NCBI GenBank assembly: GCA_021555105.2
Contig: CP134604.1
Location: 3,650,001 to 3,714,000, forward strand
Direction of reading: 5' to 3'
From: Thalassospiraceae bacterium LMO-JJ14
Lineage (GTDB): Bacteria; Pseudomonadota; Alphaproteobacteria; Rhodospirillales; Casp-alpha2
Length of the DNA: 64,000 nucleotides
In this document: one piece after another, positions 28,892 through 37,515 of the stretch
Layout of the letters: every line of letters begins with the position of its first letter
Position numbering within the stretch: position 1 is the stretch's first letter
Made by a program: the position numbers and the translations under genes
Notes under the pieces: model-generated
What the model saw: the letters and a program-made list of their open reading frames with translations, nothing else
Databases searched by the model: none
Told to the model about the DNA's origin: nothing

Positions 28892-29653
28892 TCAGTTTGG
28901 CAGACCGATCCGGTGTCGCCATGCAGCTTCCAGTTCAGCAAGGCTTTTCCCGGTCTCGCCATTGAAGTCGGCATTTTTGTAAAGACGCTTGAACGCCGTC
29001 ATGTCACCGGCCAGCTCGGTTTCGAGTAAATACCGCGTAAACGATCCCGCCAGCAAATAAGCGTTCCGGCGGTCATCGGGATCGATATCCTCCCATTTCA
29101 CTTTTGTGCGACCATCCGTTCCCCGGTTGCGCCGGAAAAAAGCTTCCGCCACGGCAAACGAACGCACCGATGCATCACGTTGTTTTGCAAGGCGCGACAC
29201 AACAAGCCGGTCGCCATCACGGCCATAATTCGGGAATCCGTTCACCTCCCCGAAGCGGTCCTGCGCATACACGGCAATACCTTCGCGCAACGCCTCGGAA
29301 TGCCTCTCAGGCATAAACAAGTGCGTCATTTCATGCGCAATGATTGCCGCATTTCTATCCACTACCTGCTTCGGAAAGCCGATCGTGTTGACATCGGCAT
29401 AGGATTTTGAGACCCGGTGATCCGGCCCCAGATCAATGATGACCGGCGTCGGCACGGTCCGGCCGAAAAATGCCGCCAGTTTTGGAAAAATCCGGTCCGC
29501 CCGGTTTGCCAGTTCTGCCATCGTAGTAAGCGGAGTTTCCTGTGAATGACTTTCAACCCGCACATACCGCCCGGACACGGTTTGTCCGCCCTGCCCCGCA
29601 CAACTCGCCGAGAGCAGGAGAACAGCCATTATGGAAAATATCGATATACGCAT
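28892..29653 (-). CDS. Putative lipoprotein zinc peptidase (HExxH, peptidase-MA-like)
   Basis: 253 residues. A signal sequence ends in LLLSASCAG, a loose lipobox, so the protein is either a lipoprotein or simply secreted. HEMTH in AAIIAHEMTHLFMPERHSEALREGIAVYAQ (near 107) is an HExxH zinc site, with a downstream Glu in EGIAVY as likely third ligand, the gluzincin/peptidase-MA pattern. The C-terminal helical part is typical of such proteins. It is the last gene of a three-gene minus-strand unit (NRDE gene, secreted protein, this gene) with 14 bases before it and a GGCGGAAC ribosome site. The substrate is unknown. Confidence 0.75.
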   Translation of the reverse strand: MRISIFSIMAVLLLSASCAGQGGQTVSGRYVRVESHSQETPLTTMAELANRADRIFPKLAAFFGRTVPTPVIIDLGPDHRVSKSYADVNTIGFPKQVVDRNAAIIAHEMTHLFMPERHSEALREGIAVYAQDRFGEVNGFPNYGRDGDRLVVSRLAKQRDASVRSFAVAEAFFRRNRGTDGRTKVKWEDIDPDDRRNAYLLAGSFTRYLLETELAGDMTAFKRLYKNADFNGETGKSLAELEAAWRHRIGLPN

Positions 29654-29667
29654 GTTCCGCCCATCAG

Positions 29668-30255
29668 CTACCGAGGCGTACTATTGCCACAGAGAATCAA
29701 TCCGTCCATCACCATCGGCAGTTCACGCGGTGCGAACAAATTCACGAGAATCCGTTCGTACCACGGCATGTTGTCACGCCAGTCGATCAACTCGTCGATC
29801 AAGGGCGGCGCCACGCTGAAGGCTTCCGATGTCTCGCCAAACGAAACCTGGCAGCTCCCTTTGGGCAAAGCCAAGGGCCGCATTTCGATCGTCCGCTTGC
29901 CGCCATCACAATCCATAAGACGCCTGACGACTTCGTAAATCACTTCCCGTTTACCCTTGCAGGCGAATGTCAGGCTTTTTCTAAGTGTCCAGGCGTAATC
30001 GTCGGCACTCATATCCGTTTCACTGCCGTCGCGGGTTTTGAGGGTACAATGATGATTGCTGCCCCGGAATTGAATGGGCCAGCCCTCGGGCGTGTCGCGT
30101 TTCGCGTACATTTCCCGGCACAGTTCATTGAAACCGGGCGCATCTGCAGGTGGCAGCCGCAAATCCGCTTGGGCTGGTTCAGCGCGAACGGGTTGGCCAA
30201 GCCCCAAAATAATAGCCAGCAGAAGAAACACCCGCTTAGCTGCCAAGGTCCACAT
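29668..30255 (-). CDS. Secreted hypothetical protein
   Basis: 195 residues. Signal peptide MWTLAAKRVFLLLAIILGLGQPVRA, then a mature domain with five cysteines (ELCREM, HHCTLK, FACKGK, MDCDGG, GSCQVS) and one near the C-terminus (LILCGN). The strands around RTIEMRPLALPKGSCQVSFGE suggest a small beta-rich fold. I do not recognise the family. Its start lies inside the end of the NRDE gene (20-base overlap), so the two are probably co-translated, and the putative peptidase follows 14 bases after its stop. Confidence 0.72.
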   Translation of the reverse strand: MWTLAAKRVFLLLAIILGLGQPVRAEPAQADLRLPPADAPGFNELCREMYAKRDTPEGWPIQFRGSNHHCTLKTRDGSETDMSADDYAWTLRKSLTFACKGKREVIYEVVRRLMDCDGGKRTIEMRPLALPKGSCQVSFGETSEAFSVAPPLIDELIDWRDNMPWYERILVNLFAPRELPMVMDGLILCGNSTPR

Positions 30256-30994
30256 CCAGAAACGGCATCCGGTCCGGCGAGCCTGCGCAGAACAACCATT
30301 TCGGTTTCTCGCCGAAACGCGCCATGCCCGGCAGTGCGATCATCGACGAACACACGGTCATGAACCCGCTGTCGGTGCCGACATTCATGGCGCCGCGTTC
30401 ACCGTCAGACGCCAATGCCTCGCGGCTGGAGATGAGCGCCTGCCATGTCGACCAGTCGCCACTGTCCGGGTCCGGCATTTCGGCTTCCCTGAATTTCGGA
30501 AGATATGCCTTGATGCGCGCCGTTTCGGTATCGTTCAGATCGTTCGCCGTCAGCATTGAGATCCCTAACGGAACCGGCATGACCTGCACAGCCGCATCCT
30601 CGCCGGTCGAGCGGAGCCAGAAGGCATCGTTGCAATCGGCAATCAGCATGTTGAAGCTGCGATATGCCCGGCCATCGAGATTGCCGAGCGCCTGAGCGGC
30701 TTCGGTCGCTTCTGCATGGCTGAGAGCTTCCAGAGGTAATTCGCCCCGCGAACGCTTGCCATCGGCAGGGCCGAGCGAACCGCGACGATTAAGGACGGCT
30801 GCAAAAAGCCCGTCGTCATTCAACCCCATCCAGGTGCCGCCGGCTTCTTCGTCGATACCTGCAATGACATGAGGATGATCGCCCCAATGACGGCCGGGGG
30901 GCTGCCATAACCGTGAAGACATCTCGTCACGATTGGTGGCGATCATGACAGGCCAAGGGCGATCCGGCTGGCGGGCGATGACAACGGTACACAT
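30236..30994 (-). CDS. NRDE family protein (TANGO2-like)
   Basis: 252 residues beginning MCTVVIARQPDRPWPVMIATNRDEM. The Cys-2 start and the NRDE motif define the family, whose fold is that of N-terminal-nucleophile hydrolases; the eukaryotic member is TANGO2. WPPGRHW-like, GIDEEAGGTWMGLNDDGLFAAVLNRR is also conserved. The biochemical role is unsettled (heme or lipid trafficking has been proposed for TANGO2). First gene of a three-gene minus-strand operon; divergent from the F1-ATPase zeta gene across about 110 bases that include an imperfect GAAAGC…GCTTTC dyad. Confidence 0.92.
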   Translation of the reverse strand: MCTVVIARQPDRPWPVMIATNRDEMSSRLWQPPGRHWGDHPHVIAGIDEEAGGTWMGLNDDGLFAAVLNRRGSLGPADGKRSRGELPLEALSHAEATEAAQALGNLDGRAYRSFNMLIADCNDAFWLRSTGEDAAVQVMPVPLGISMLTANDLNDTETARIKAYLPKFREAEMPDPDSGDWSTWQALISSREALASDGERGAMNVGTDSGFMTVCSSMIALPGMARFGEKPKWLFCAGSPDRMPFLDVDLGS

Positions 30995-31105
30995 AACGAA
31001 AAAATAATATGCCTTCGGAAGATAAACCAGCGAAAGCGCGGCTTGCGGCTTTCCCGTCAGCGGACTATTTATGTGGCAGATAGAACCAGTTCAGGGAGCG
31101 ATCCG

Positions 31106-31432
31106 ATGGCCGATTCTTTTTCCAAACGCGAAAAAGGCGAAGAACGTAAATACGAGATGGATCAGCAGTTGCTGTTCAGAGCGGAAAACCGCCGTAACAA
31201 GCTGCTCGGACTGTGGCTCGCTGAAAGTTTCGGCCTGACAGGTGATGGCGCCGAAAATTACGCAAAGGAAGTCGTCGCTTCAGATTTCGACGAACCCGGC
31301 ATTGAAGATGTTATCCGCAAGGTCATGAGCGACATCAAGGAACGGAGCGCATCGATCACCGAAGCGCAGGTTCGCAGTAAAATGCAGGAACTGGAGAGCG
31401 TCGCGCTCGATCAGGTTAAAAACGAAGCCTGA
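31106..31432 (+). CDS. F1-ATPase inhibitor subunit zeta (DUF1476)
   Basis: 108 residues: MADSFSKREKGEERKYEMDQQLLFRAENRRNKLLGLWLAE, the conserved N-terminus of DUF1476. In Paracoccus and relatives this protein is the zeta subunit that blocks ATP hydrolysis by the F1-ATPase through its basic N-terminal helix. The ATG at 31106 follows CAGGGAGCG; the longer upstream frame is non-coding. The gene lies by itself and converges on purB, as in many alphaproteobacteria, while the atp operon lies at the right edge of the window. Confidence 0.94.
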   Translation: MADSFSKREKGEERKYEMDQQLLFRAENRRNKLLGLWLAESFGLTGDGAENYAKEVVASDFDEPGIEDVIRKVMSDIKERSASITEAQVRSKMQELESVALDQVKNEA

Positions 31433-31453
31433 TCTCGGACTTTTACCCTCCGT

Positions 31454-32842
31454 TCAGCCGAACACGCGGGCAAAGATGTCGTCCACCCGCGCCGTGTGGT
31501 AGCTGACCGAATCTTTCTCCAGCAAATTCTTCAGATCGTCCGCGGACAGCAGATCGGCCAGTTCCGGGTCGTGGCTCAGGAAAAAGGCGAGCCGGTTGTC
31601 ATGGTTGGACGCCTCTTTCTCGACATCGTCGAGCACCGGTGGTGTGTTCGGATTGTCCTGATCGATGCCGAAGCTTTTCCATACCCGCATGGCGTTCCGC
31701 TGGACGATTTTATACGCATCCTCGCGGCTGGCGCCGTTCTGCGTCAGATACAGCAATACCCGCTGCGCATCGTGAATGCCGCCGAAGGCATTCATATGGC
31801 CGAGCATGTTGTCGGGATAAACGACCAGCTTGTCGATAACACTGGCCAGACGTGCCAGCGCGAAATCAAGCGTCACCGTCGCATCCGGACCGATCATGCG
31901 TTCCACCGAGGAATGCGAGATATCGCGCTCATGCCACAGCGCCACGTTTTCCAGTGCCGGGACCACGGCCGAGCGAACGATCCGCGCCAGCCCTGTCAGG
32001 TTTTCCGTCAGGATCGGGTTGCGCTTGTGCGGCATCGCCGATGAGCCCTTCTGACCCGGCGCGAAGTATTCCTGCGCCTCGCGCACTTCGGTACGCTGCA
32101 TGTGGCGGATTTCGATGGAAACATTTTCGATCGAACTGGCAATCACACCCAGCGTCGCAAAGAAATGCGCATGACGGTCACGGGGAATCACCTGCGTCGA
32201 GATCGGCTCAGGGCTCAGCCCAAGCTTTGCCGCGACATGCGCCTCGACACGGGGATCAATGTTGGCAAAAGTCCCGACGGCGCCGGAAATGGCGCATGTT
32301 GCAATGTCGGCACGCGCCGCCTCGAGCCGAACCTTGCTCCGTGCAAACTCCGCATAAAAACGCGCGAATTTAAGCCCCATCGTTGTCGGCTCTGCATGAA
32401 TTCCGTGCGAGCGGCCCATGACAGGCATCAGCTTGGTTTCGTGCGCCCGGCGCTTCAGCGCCTCTAGAAGCTTGTCGATATCGGCAAGCAGGATGTCGGC
32501 AGCCTGCATCATCTGCACGGCCAGACACGTATCGAGTACATCCGACGAGGTCATCCCCTGATGCACGAAGCGTGACGCCTCGCCAACATGTTCGGCAAGC
32601 TCGGTGGTGAAGGCGATGACGTCATGCTTGGTTTCAAGCTCAATGGCATCAATGCGCGCAATCCGCTCAGGGGTATATGGTTTGTCACCGTTGGTCCATA
32701 TATCGGCAGCGGCTTCTTTCGGGATCACGCCCAGCTCTGCCATGGCGTCGCAGGCATGCGCCTCGATCTCGAACCAGATGCGGAATTTGTTCGCCGGTTC
32801 CCAGATGGCGACCATATCGGGGCGGCTGTAGCGCGGAATCAT
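31454..32842 (-). CDS. purB: Adenylosuccinate lyase
   Basis: Splits SAICAR and adenylosuccinate, releasing fumarate, in purine synthesis. 462 residues with MIPRYSRPDMVAIWEPANKF at the start, HQGMTSSDVLDT, MGRSHGIHAEPTTMG (catalytic-His region) and the fumarase-family signature GSSAMPHKRNP. The start ATG at 32840-32842 has AGGAG seven bases upstream; ten extra upstream residues in frame are unlikely. It converges on the zeta gene (21 bases apart), closing the purine region. Confidence 0.97.
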   Translation of the reverse strand: MIPRYSRPDMVAIWEPANKFRIWFEIEAHACDAMAELGVIPKEAAADIWTNGDKPYTPERIARIDAIELETKHDVIAFTTELAEHVGEASRFVHQGMTSSDVLDTCLAVQMMQAADILLADIDKLLEALKRRAHETKLMPVMGRSHGIHAEPTTMGLKFARFYAEFARSKVRLEAARADIATCAISGAVGTFANIDPRVEAHVAAKLGLSPEPISTQVIPRDRHAHFFATLGVIASSIENVSIEIRHMQRTEVREAQEYFAPGQKGSSAMPHKRNPILTENLTGLARIVRSAVVPALENVALWHERDISHSSVERMIGPDATVTLDFALARLASVIDKLVVYPDNMLGHMNAFGGIHDAQRVLLYLTQNGASREDAYKIVQRNAMRVWKSFGIDQDNPNTPPVLDDVEKEASNHDNRLAFFLSHDPELADLLSADDLKNLLEKDSVSYHTARVDDIFARVFG

Positions 32843-32959
32843 GCAGAATCTCCTATTCAGGCGGGCGATCATACCTGTGCGGACAGTATTTTAAAGCCCG
32901 CATTCGCATCCGGCGAGGTTTCATGACAATGCAACACCACACGCGTATATAGTGTCACC

Positions 32960-33970
32960 ATGGATTCACCGATACCGGATAATGAAAAGCTTGTGGAGAT
33001 CCCCTTTGTCGATGCGACGGAGGGCGGCGCACTGGATGTCGCTCGCGCCGAAGCGGGGCGTTTCCAGGCCGTTATCAGGGCTGGCCGGGAACATTACGGT
33101 GCACTGCCGATCAGCATCGGGGACATCGTATCCAGAGGCTGGCTCAAGCGTCAGCACAGCCCATTGATGGCTGAGATCGATGCCGTTGCCGGCGAAGCCG
33201 GCAAGACGGGCGCATGGCTTTTAAACCTGTCGTATGAGTGGAGTTGCACGACCGGCACCGGGCCGGACCCGTCCGGAAGCGGCAATCGCATGCTGCGCAC
33301 TCTTGACTGGCCGCTCGACGGTCTCGGCGAAACCGTCGTCGTCGCCAAGTTCAAGGGAAAGGCGGGGCCTTATTTCAACGTTACCTGGCCGGGCTTCGTC
33401 GGTGTCGTCACGGCAATGGCACCGGGACGGTTTTCCGCAGCCATCAACCAGCCGCCCTTCCGCAAGTGGAGCCGGTCGTGCTGGCTGGACTGGGGGATCA
33501 ACCGTTCCCGCCTGATGGTGCGCAAGGCGCAGCCGCCGACACACTTGTTGCGCGAGATATTCGATACCTGCGCAACATACGATGAGGCCAAGGAGAAACT
33601 TATCGAAACGCCGCTGGCGATTCCTGCATTCTTCACGCTGAGCGGAACCAGCCCGGATCAGGCCTGCCTGATCGAACGCGAGGAAGACGCCGCCAGCATA
33701 CATGACAGTCCGACGGCATGCGCAAATCACTGGATGGCGCGCGATGTGCCGGGTCATCACCGGGGCGTCGACAGTGTCGGACGCCGCGCCCTGATGGAAG
33801 AAACCCGCGATCAGGCAGAAGACGGCTTTGCCTGGGTCAAGCCGCCTATCCTCAATGAAACCACCCGCATTGCCGTTGTCGCCAACGCCCTCGAAGGCAA
33901 GCTGCTGGTGCGGGGCTACGAACGCGACGGTGCTGTCACACGGGACTTTCGACGACCCGTTCCGTCCTGA
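32960..33970 (+). CDS. C45-type Ntn hydrolase (acid ceramidase/NAAA-like)
   Basis: 336 residues. The segment LLNLSYEWSCTTGTG…NRMLRTLDWPL matches the autoproteolytic start of acid-ceramidase-like Ntn hydrolases, where a cysteine (here in EWSCTTG, near residue 95) becomes the N-terminal nucleophile and is followed by an Arg/Asn-Leu-Asp-Trp motif. The partner region VTWPGFVGVVTAMAPGRFSAAINQPP also fits. Cleavage before Cys would give a roughly 95-residue alpha chain. No signal peptide is visible. Likely an amide (N-acyl or linear C-N) hydrolase; the substrate is unknown. Its 3' end overlaps the convergent MFS gene by 35 bases. Confidence 0.82.
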   Translation: MDSPIPDNEKLVEIPFVDATEGGALDVARAEAGRFQAVIRAGREHYGALPISIGDIVSRGWLKRQHSPLMAEIDAVAGEAGKTGAWLLNLSYEWSCTTGTGPDPSGSGNRMLRTLDWPLDGLGETVVVAKFKGKAGPYFNVTWPGFVGVVTAMAPGRFSAAINQPPFRKWSRSCWLDWGINRSRLMVRKAQPPTHLLREIFDTCATYDEAKEKLIETPLAIPAFFTLSGTSPDQACLIEREEDAASIHDSPTACANHWMARDVPGHHRGVDSVGRRALMEETRDQAEDGFAWVKPPILNETTRIAVVANALEGKLLVRGYERDGAVTRDFRRPVPS

Positions 33971-35165
33971 AGACCATGAACCAGATCAGCGCCACGAACT
34001 GCAGGCCCGCGACGATACCGAAAGCATAGCGGTAGCCTTCGGGATGGAAGCCGCCCGTTGCCGTCAGCGGCCAGAAATCGATCACGACACCTATTCCCCA
34101 CTGCACGCCGAAAGCGCCGAAGAACGCCAAAAGGTTGACCGCCGTCACGACACGGCCCGCCAATGTCACCGCGAAGCGCTGCGTCAATCCGGCGTAGCTG
34201 ACGATGCCGTATGTCGCCGTGAATGCCCAGACCATCCATGTCGTATCGTTCACCGGCACAAGTTCGAAGACGATGAGAAGCTGCATGACCAGAAAAATAC
34301 TCATACCGGTCACCGATATGGGGATGGCCCCGACCCCCCTCTTGCTCAAATATCCCGTAATCCAGGCCAGACACAAATAGCTGGCAACCATGGCCGCCGC
34401 GACATGCGATAGCGCCGTCGCGGTCGCCCTGCTGTCCAGCCCCATCACGTCGTGAAACCACGGTCCCAGCCACAGGCTTTGTATCCCGAGGAAAGCCGCC
34501 TGAGACGCGACACAGAGCGGTGCTATTCGCCAGAACAAGGGAGACCAGAAAACCTGACGGATACCACCGATCGTCTGTCGCAGGGTTTCCGTACCGTGAT
34601 GCGGATCGTTCCGGCGCGGCACAATGGTATAGACGATTATCGCCATGGCGAGCGCGACCGCCGTCAGAACCCAGAAAACGCCGCGCCAGCCAAGCGCCTC
34701 CTCGACAAACTCGACCGGCGTGGTGCCGATCAGCGCACCGATACCGCCGGCCACCATCTGGTATCCATTGACGGCGGGCAGGCGTTCCTTGGGCAACCAC
34801 AAGGCATATGCCGTAAATGCCGCCATCAAACAGGCGGAAGTTCCCAGGCCAATCATGGCCCGTCCCAACACCAACAAGGCAAGCGACCCGGCCAGTGCGA
34901 AAGTTGCCGTCCCCGCCGCAGCTACGATCAGCAAAACAGCCTCGATCTTTCTCGGTCCATAACGGTCGAGTAAGACGCCGAGCGGCAACTGAAAAGCCGC
35001 AAATGCGAACAGATTTGCGCTGGTCAACAAGCCGAGATCGGAAGCAGTCAGTCCAAGATCGTTGACCAGTGCCGGTGCGATCACGGCATTGACGACCCTA
35101 AGCAGATACGACAGCAGATAGCCCAGGGCGAACGGCACGAAGACACGGATAAAAGTACTCGACAA
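33936..35165 (-). CDS. Major facilitator superfamily transporter
   Basis: 409 residues with about twelve hydrophobic segments and the MFS motif A-like loop LLDRYGPRKIEA between helices 2 and 3. Helix 1 is FVPFALGYLLSYLLRVVNAV. It resembles the nitrate/nitrite-like or hexuronate-like inner-membrane porters but the substrate is not predictable. I start at TTG 35163-35165 (…LSSTFIRVF) because GGGGGAG lies five bases upstream; the frame runs on to 35231 without a better site. It overlaps the end of the Ntn hydrolase gene by 35 bases in convergent orientation. Confidence 0.9.
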   Translation of the reverse strand: MSSTFIRVFVPFALGYLLSYLLRVVNAVIAPALVNDLGLTASDLGLLTSANLFAFAAFQLPLGVLLDRYGPRKIEAVLLIVAAAGTATFALAGSLALLVLGRAMIGLGTSACLMAAFTAYALWLPKERLPAVNGYQMVAGGIGALIGTTPVEFVEEALGWRGVFWVLTAVALAMAIIVYTIVPRRNDPHHGTETLRQTIGGIRQVFWSPLFWRIAPLCVASQAAFLGIQSLWLGPWFHDVMGLDSRATATALSHVAAAMVASYLCLAWITGYLSKRGVGAIPISVTGMSIFLVMQLLIVFELVPVNDTTWMVWAFTATYGIVSYAGLTQRFAVTLAGRVVTAVNLLAFFGAFGVQWGIGVVIDFWPLTATGGFHPEGYRYAFGIVAGLQFVALIWFMVFRTERVVESPV

Positions 35166-35357
35166 TGGCTCCCCCAAACTCCCGGCTAATACTAACCGAG
35201 CATTCCCGCCTTGGGGAGCGCAAACACACAAGGGAAAAAAGGAGCGGCTTGTCGGAAATCCTAAGAACTAAATGATTTAGAGTGTTGAGCAGTCCGGTAT
35301 TTCTGCCATCATCCGGAACATGATTCAAAAGCGTGCATGAGGCAATCGGAGACTGGA

Positions 35358-35972
35358 ATGACGTCGGTGGATCGCGTCAAACGAGGGTTTTTGGACCGTA
35401 TGGGGCGTCTGTCACGCCTCAAGCTGCTGATTCCTTTGCGTCGCAGTCCGCATGAGCCTGAGTATTCGGCACGCGGCGTCGCCGTCGGCATGTTCTGGGC
35501 GCTGACGCCGCTCGTCGGTATCCAGATGTATCTATGTCTGGTGACGTGGTTTATCGCAAAACCGGCGAGAAAATTCCGCTTCAGCCTCGTCATTGCCTGC
35601 GCCTGGACATGGGTCACCAACGTTTTCACCATGCTGCCGGTCTATTACATGTTCTATGCGACCGGGCAGATTATGCGCGGCGACTGGCATAATATCACCG
35701 GATACGAAACCTTTCTCAGTTCCTGGGACGAAGCTTTCGCCGATGGTGGCGGATTCTGGCAGGTTACCCTGGATCTGATGGGATTGTTGGCAAAAGAACT
35801 GGGCTTGTCCATGGGCATCGGCTGCCTGCCTTATGCCATTATCGGCAGCTGGCTCAGTTACAAGCTATCGCTCAAATACATACGCCGGCGGCGGCGCAGA
35901 AATAAAGAAAGATGGATCAAGGAACACGCCGCGAAACCGGCGCAAAACATGGCCGGCAATCAAACCGACTGA
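35358..35972 (+). CDS. DUF2062 membrane protein
   Basis: 204 residues. Shows the DUF2062 pattern: a short basic N-terminus (RLKLLIPLRRSPHEPEYSARGVAVGMFWALTPLVGIQMYL), a first hydrophobic pair with GxF-TPxxGxQ-type loop, and two further hydrophobic helices near 70-90 and 135-165, ending in a strongly basic cytoplasmic tail (YIRRRRRRNKERW). Inner-membrane protein of unknown function. The ATG at 35358 has GGAG six bases upstream; another ATG at 35337 lies in frame. It converges on radC with a 9-base gap. The 192 bases before it hold no gene. Confidence 0.88.
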   Translation: MTSVDRVKRGFLDRMGRLSRLKLLIPLRRSPHEPEYSARGVAVGMFWALTPLVGIQMYLCLVTWFIAKPARKFRFSLVIACAWTWVTNVFTMLPVYYMFYATGQIMRGDWHNITGYETFLSSWDEAFADGGGFWQVTLDLMGLLAKELGLSMGIGCLPYAIIGSWLSYKLSLKYIRRRRRRNKERWIKEHAAKPAQNMAGNQTD

Positions 35973-35981
35973 TCCGGCAAT

Positions 35982-36671
35982 TCAAAGCAGGCCTAGCGAC
36001 TTAAAGGATTGGTGCCCGGTTTTCGAGACAATGATGTGGTCGTGCAGCTGGATGCCAAGCCGTTCCGCCGTATCCTTGATCTCCCGTGTCATATCGATAT
36101 CGCCCCTTGATGGCTCCGGGTCGCCGGACGGATGATTGTGCAGCATGATGATGGCGCTGGCACCCAGTTGCAGGGCACGCTTCACGACCTCGCGCGGATA
36201 GACGGGTGTGTGATCGATGGTCCCGCGCTGCTGTTCCTCGTCGGCGATCAGGATATTTTTGCGGTTCAGGAACAATATCCGGAAATGCTCCCGTTCGGCT
36301 CGGCCAAGCCGCATCCTGCAATATTCAATCAGCCTGTCCCAACTCGACAAAACCGGGCTGTTTATTACGGATTCCTGACCCAGACGCTGCGCCGCAGCCT
36401 CGACAACCTTGAGCGCCGCAATAGCAGCTTCGCCCATACCCTGCACTTCCATCAGCGCTTCCGAAGGTGCGCCAATGGTGTCGGCAAAACCGCCAAAACG
36501 CTTTATCAGCCGCTTGGCCAGCGGCTTGACATCGCCACGGGGAATTGCCGCAAAGAGCACCATTTCAAGGAGCTCGTAATCGGGCATCGTTTCGCCGCCC
36601 GCAGCGAGAAACCGGGTTCGCAGACGTTGACGGTGGCCGGCATGTTCGCTGCTGCGCACTGCCGCCGTCAT
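35982..36671 (-). CDS. radC: RadC family JAB-domain protein
   Basis: 229 residues: an N-terminal helix-hairpin-helix part (LMEVQGMGEAAIAALKVVEA) and a C-terminal JAB1/MPN-like metalloprotease fold with the JAMM-type motif in ASAIIMLHNHPSGDPEPSRGDIDMT (His, His, Asp). Despite the name, RadC's role in DNA repair is disputed. The start at 36669-36671 (MTAAVRSSEHAGHRQR) is preferred because a longer frame would overlap map. It is 4 bases from the map stop; sfsA-map-radC is a conserved alphaproteobacterial order. Confidence 0.95.
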   Translation of the reverse strand: MTAAVRSSEHAGHRQRLRTRFLAAGGETMPDYELLEMVLFAAIPRGDVKPLAKRLIKRFGGFADTIGAPSEALMEVQGMGEAAIAALKVVEAAAQRLGQESVINSPVLSSWDRLIEYCRMRLGRAEREHFRILFLNRKNILIADEEQQRGTIDHTPVYPREVVKRALQLGASAIIMLHNHPSGDPEPSRGDIDMTREIKDTAERLGIQLHDHIIVSKTGHQSFKSLGLL

Positions 36672-36675
36672 GGGA

Positions 36676-37509
36676 TCAGACCTTATATGGCGGGCAATCC
36701 AGCCCGCTCGGTGACAGGGTGAAGATCTCATAGCCGTCTTTAGTCACCGCGAGCGAATGTTCGAATTGCGCGGACAGTGAGCGGTCCTTGGTTACCGCCG
36801 TCCAGCCATCGGCAAGGATTTTTACGTCCAGCTTGCCCGCATTGATCATCGGTTCGATGGTGAAAAACATGCCTTCACGCAGGATTTCCCCTTCTCCAGG
36901 ACGGCCGAAGTGCATGATATTCGGCGCATCGTGAAATACCCGCCCAAGACCGTGACCGCAGAAGTCCCGCACCACCGAATAGCGTTTCTTTTCGGCATAC
37001 GACTGAATGGCATGGCCGATGTCGCCAAGCGTGGCCCCCGGGCGCACCACTTCAATGCCGCGCCACAGGCACTCAAAGGTGGTTTCGACCAGCTTTTGTG
37101 CCTTCAGCCCGGGCTTACCGACATAAAACATGCGGCTTGTGTCACCGAACCAACCGTCGAGGATTACGGTGACGTCGATATTGATGATATCGCCGTCGAT
37201 CAGAACCTTTTCGCCCGGAATACCATGGCACACGACATGATTGACCGACGTGCAGATCGATTTTGGAAACCCACGGTAATTCAAGGGCGCCGGAATTGCG
37301 TCACGCTCCAGCGTCCAGTCGTGGCAAAGCAGGTTCAGCTCGTCCGTACTGACACTCGGTTTGACGTAAGGGGTAATGAAATCAAGGCATTCCGCGGCCA
37401 GCAAGCCGGCTTTACGCATACCTTCAAATCCCACTTCATCGTGGATTTTAATGTAGCGTCCATCTCGGCTAGGGACTTTAACTGCCTGATCGTTCATATT
37501 TCTATCCAT
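36676..37509 (-). CDS. map: Type I methionine aminopeptidase
   Basis: Removes the initiator methionine from new proteins with two metal ions. The 277 residues contain the metal ligands in INIDVTVILDGWFGDTSRMF (two Asp), FCGHGLGRVFHD (His), FFTIEPMI (Glu) and the final Glu in SLSAQFEHSLAVT. The N-terminal extension of about 20 residues before the pita-bread fold is short. Two ATGs are possible, at 37509 and 37497 (MNDQAVKVPSRDG); neither has a strong Shine-Dalgarno, the latter has GGAT. Two tandem palindromes lie directly upstream. Confidence 0.96.
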   Translation of the reverse strand: MDRNMNDQAVKVPSRDGRYIKIHDEVGFEGMRKAGLLAAECLDFITPYVKPSVSTDELNLLCHDWTLERDAIPAPLNYRGFPKSICTSVNHVVCHGIPGEKVLIDGDIINIDVTVILDGWFGDTSRMFYVGKPGLKAQKLVETTFECLWRGIEVVRPGATLGDIGHAIQSYAEKKRYSVVRDFCGHGLGRVFHDAPNIMHFGRPGEGEILREGMFFTIEPMINAGKLDVKILADGWTAVTKDRSLSAQFEHSLAVTKDGYEIFTLSPSGLDCPPYKV

Positions 37510-37515
37510 TATGTT

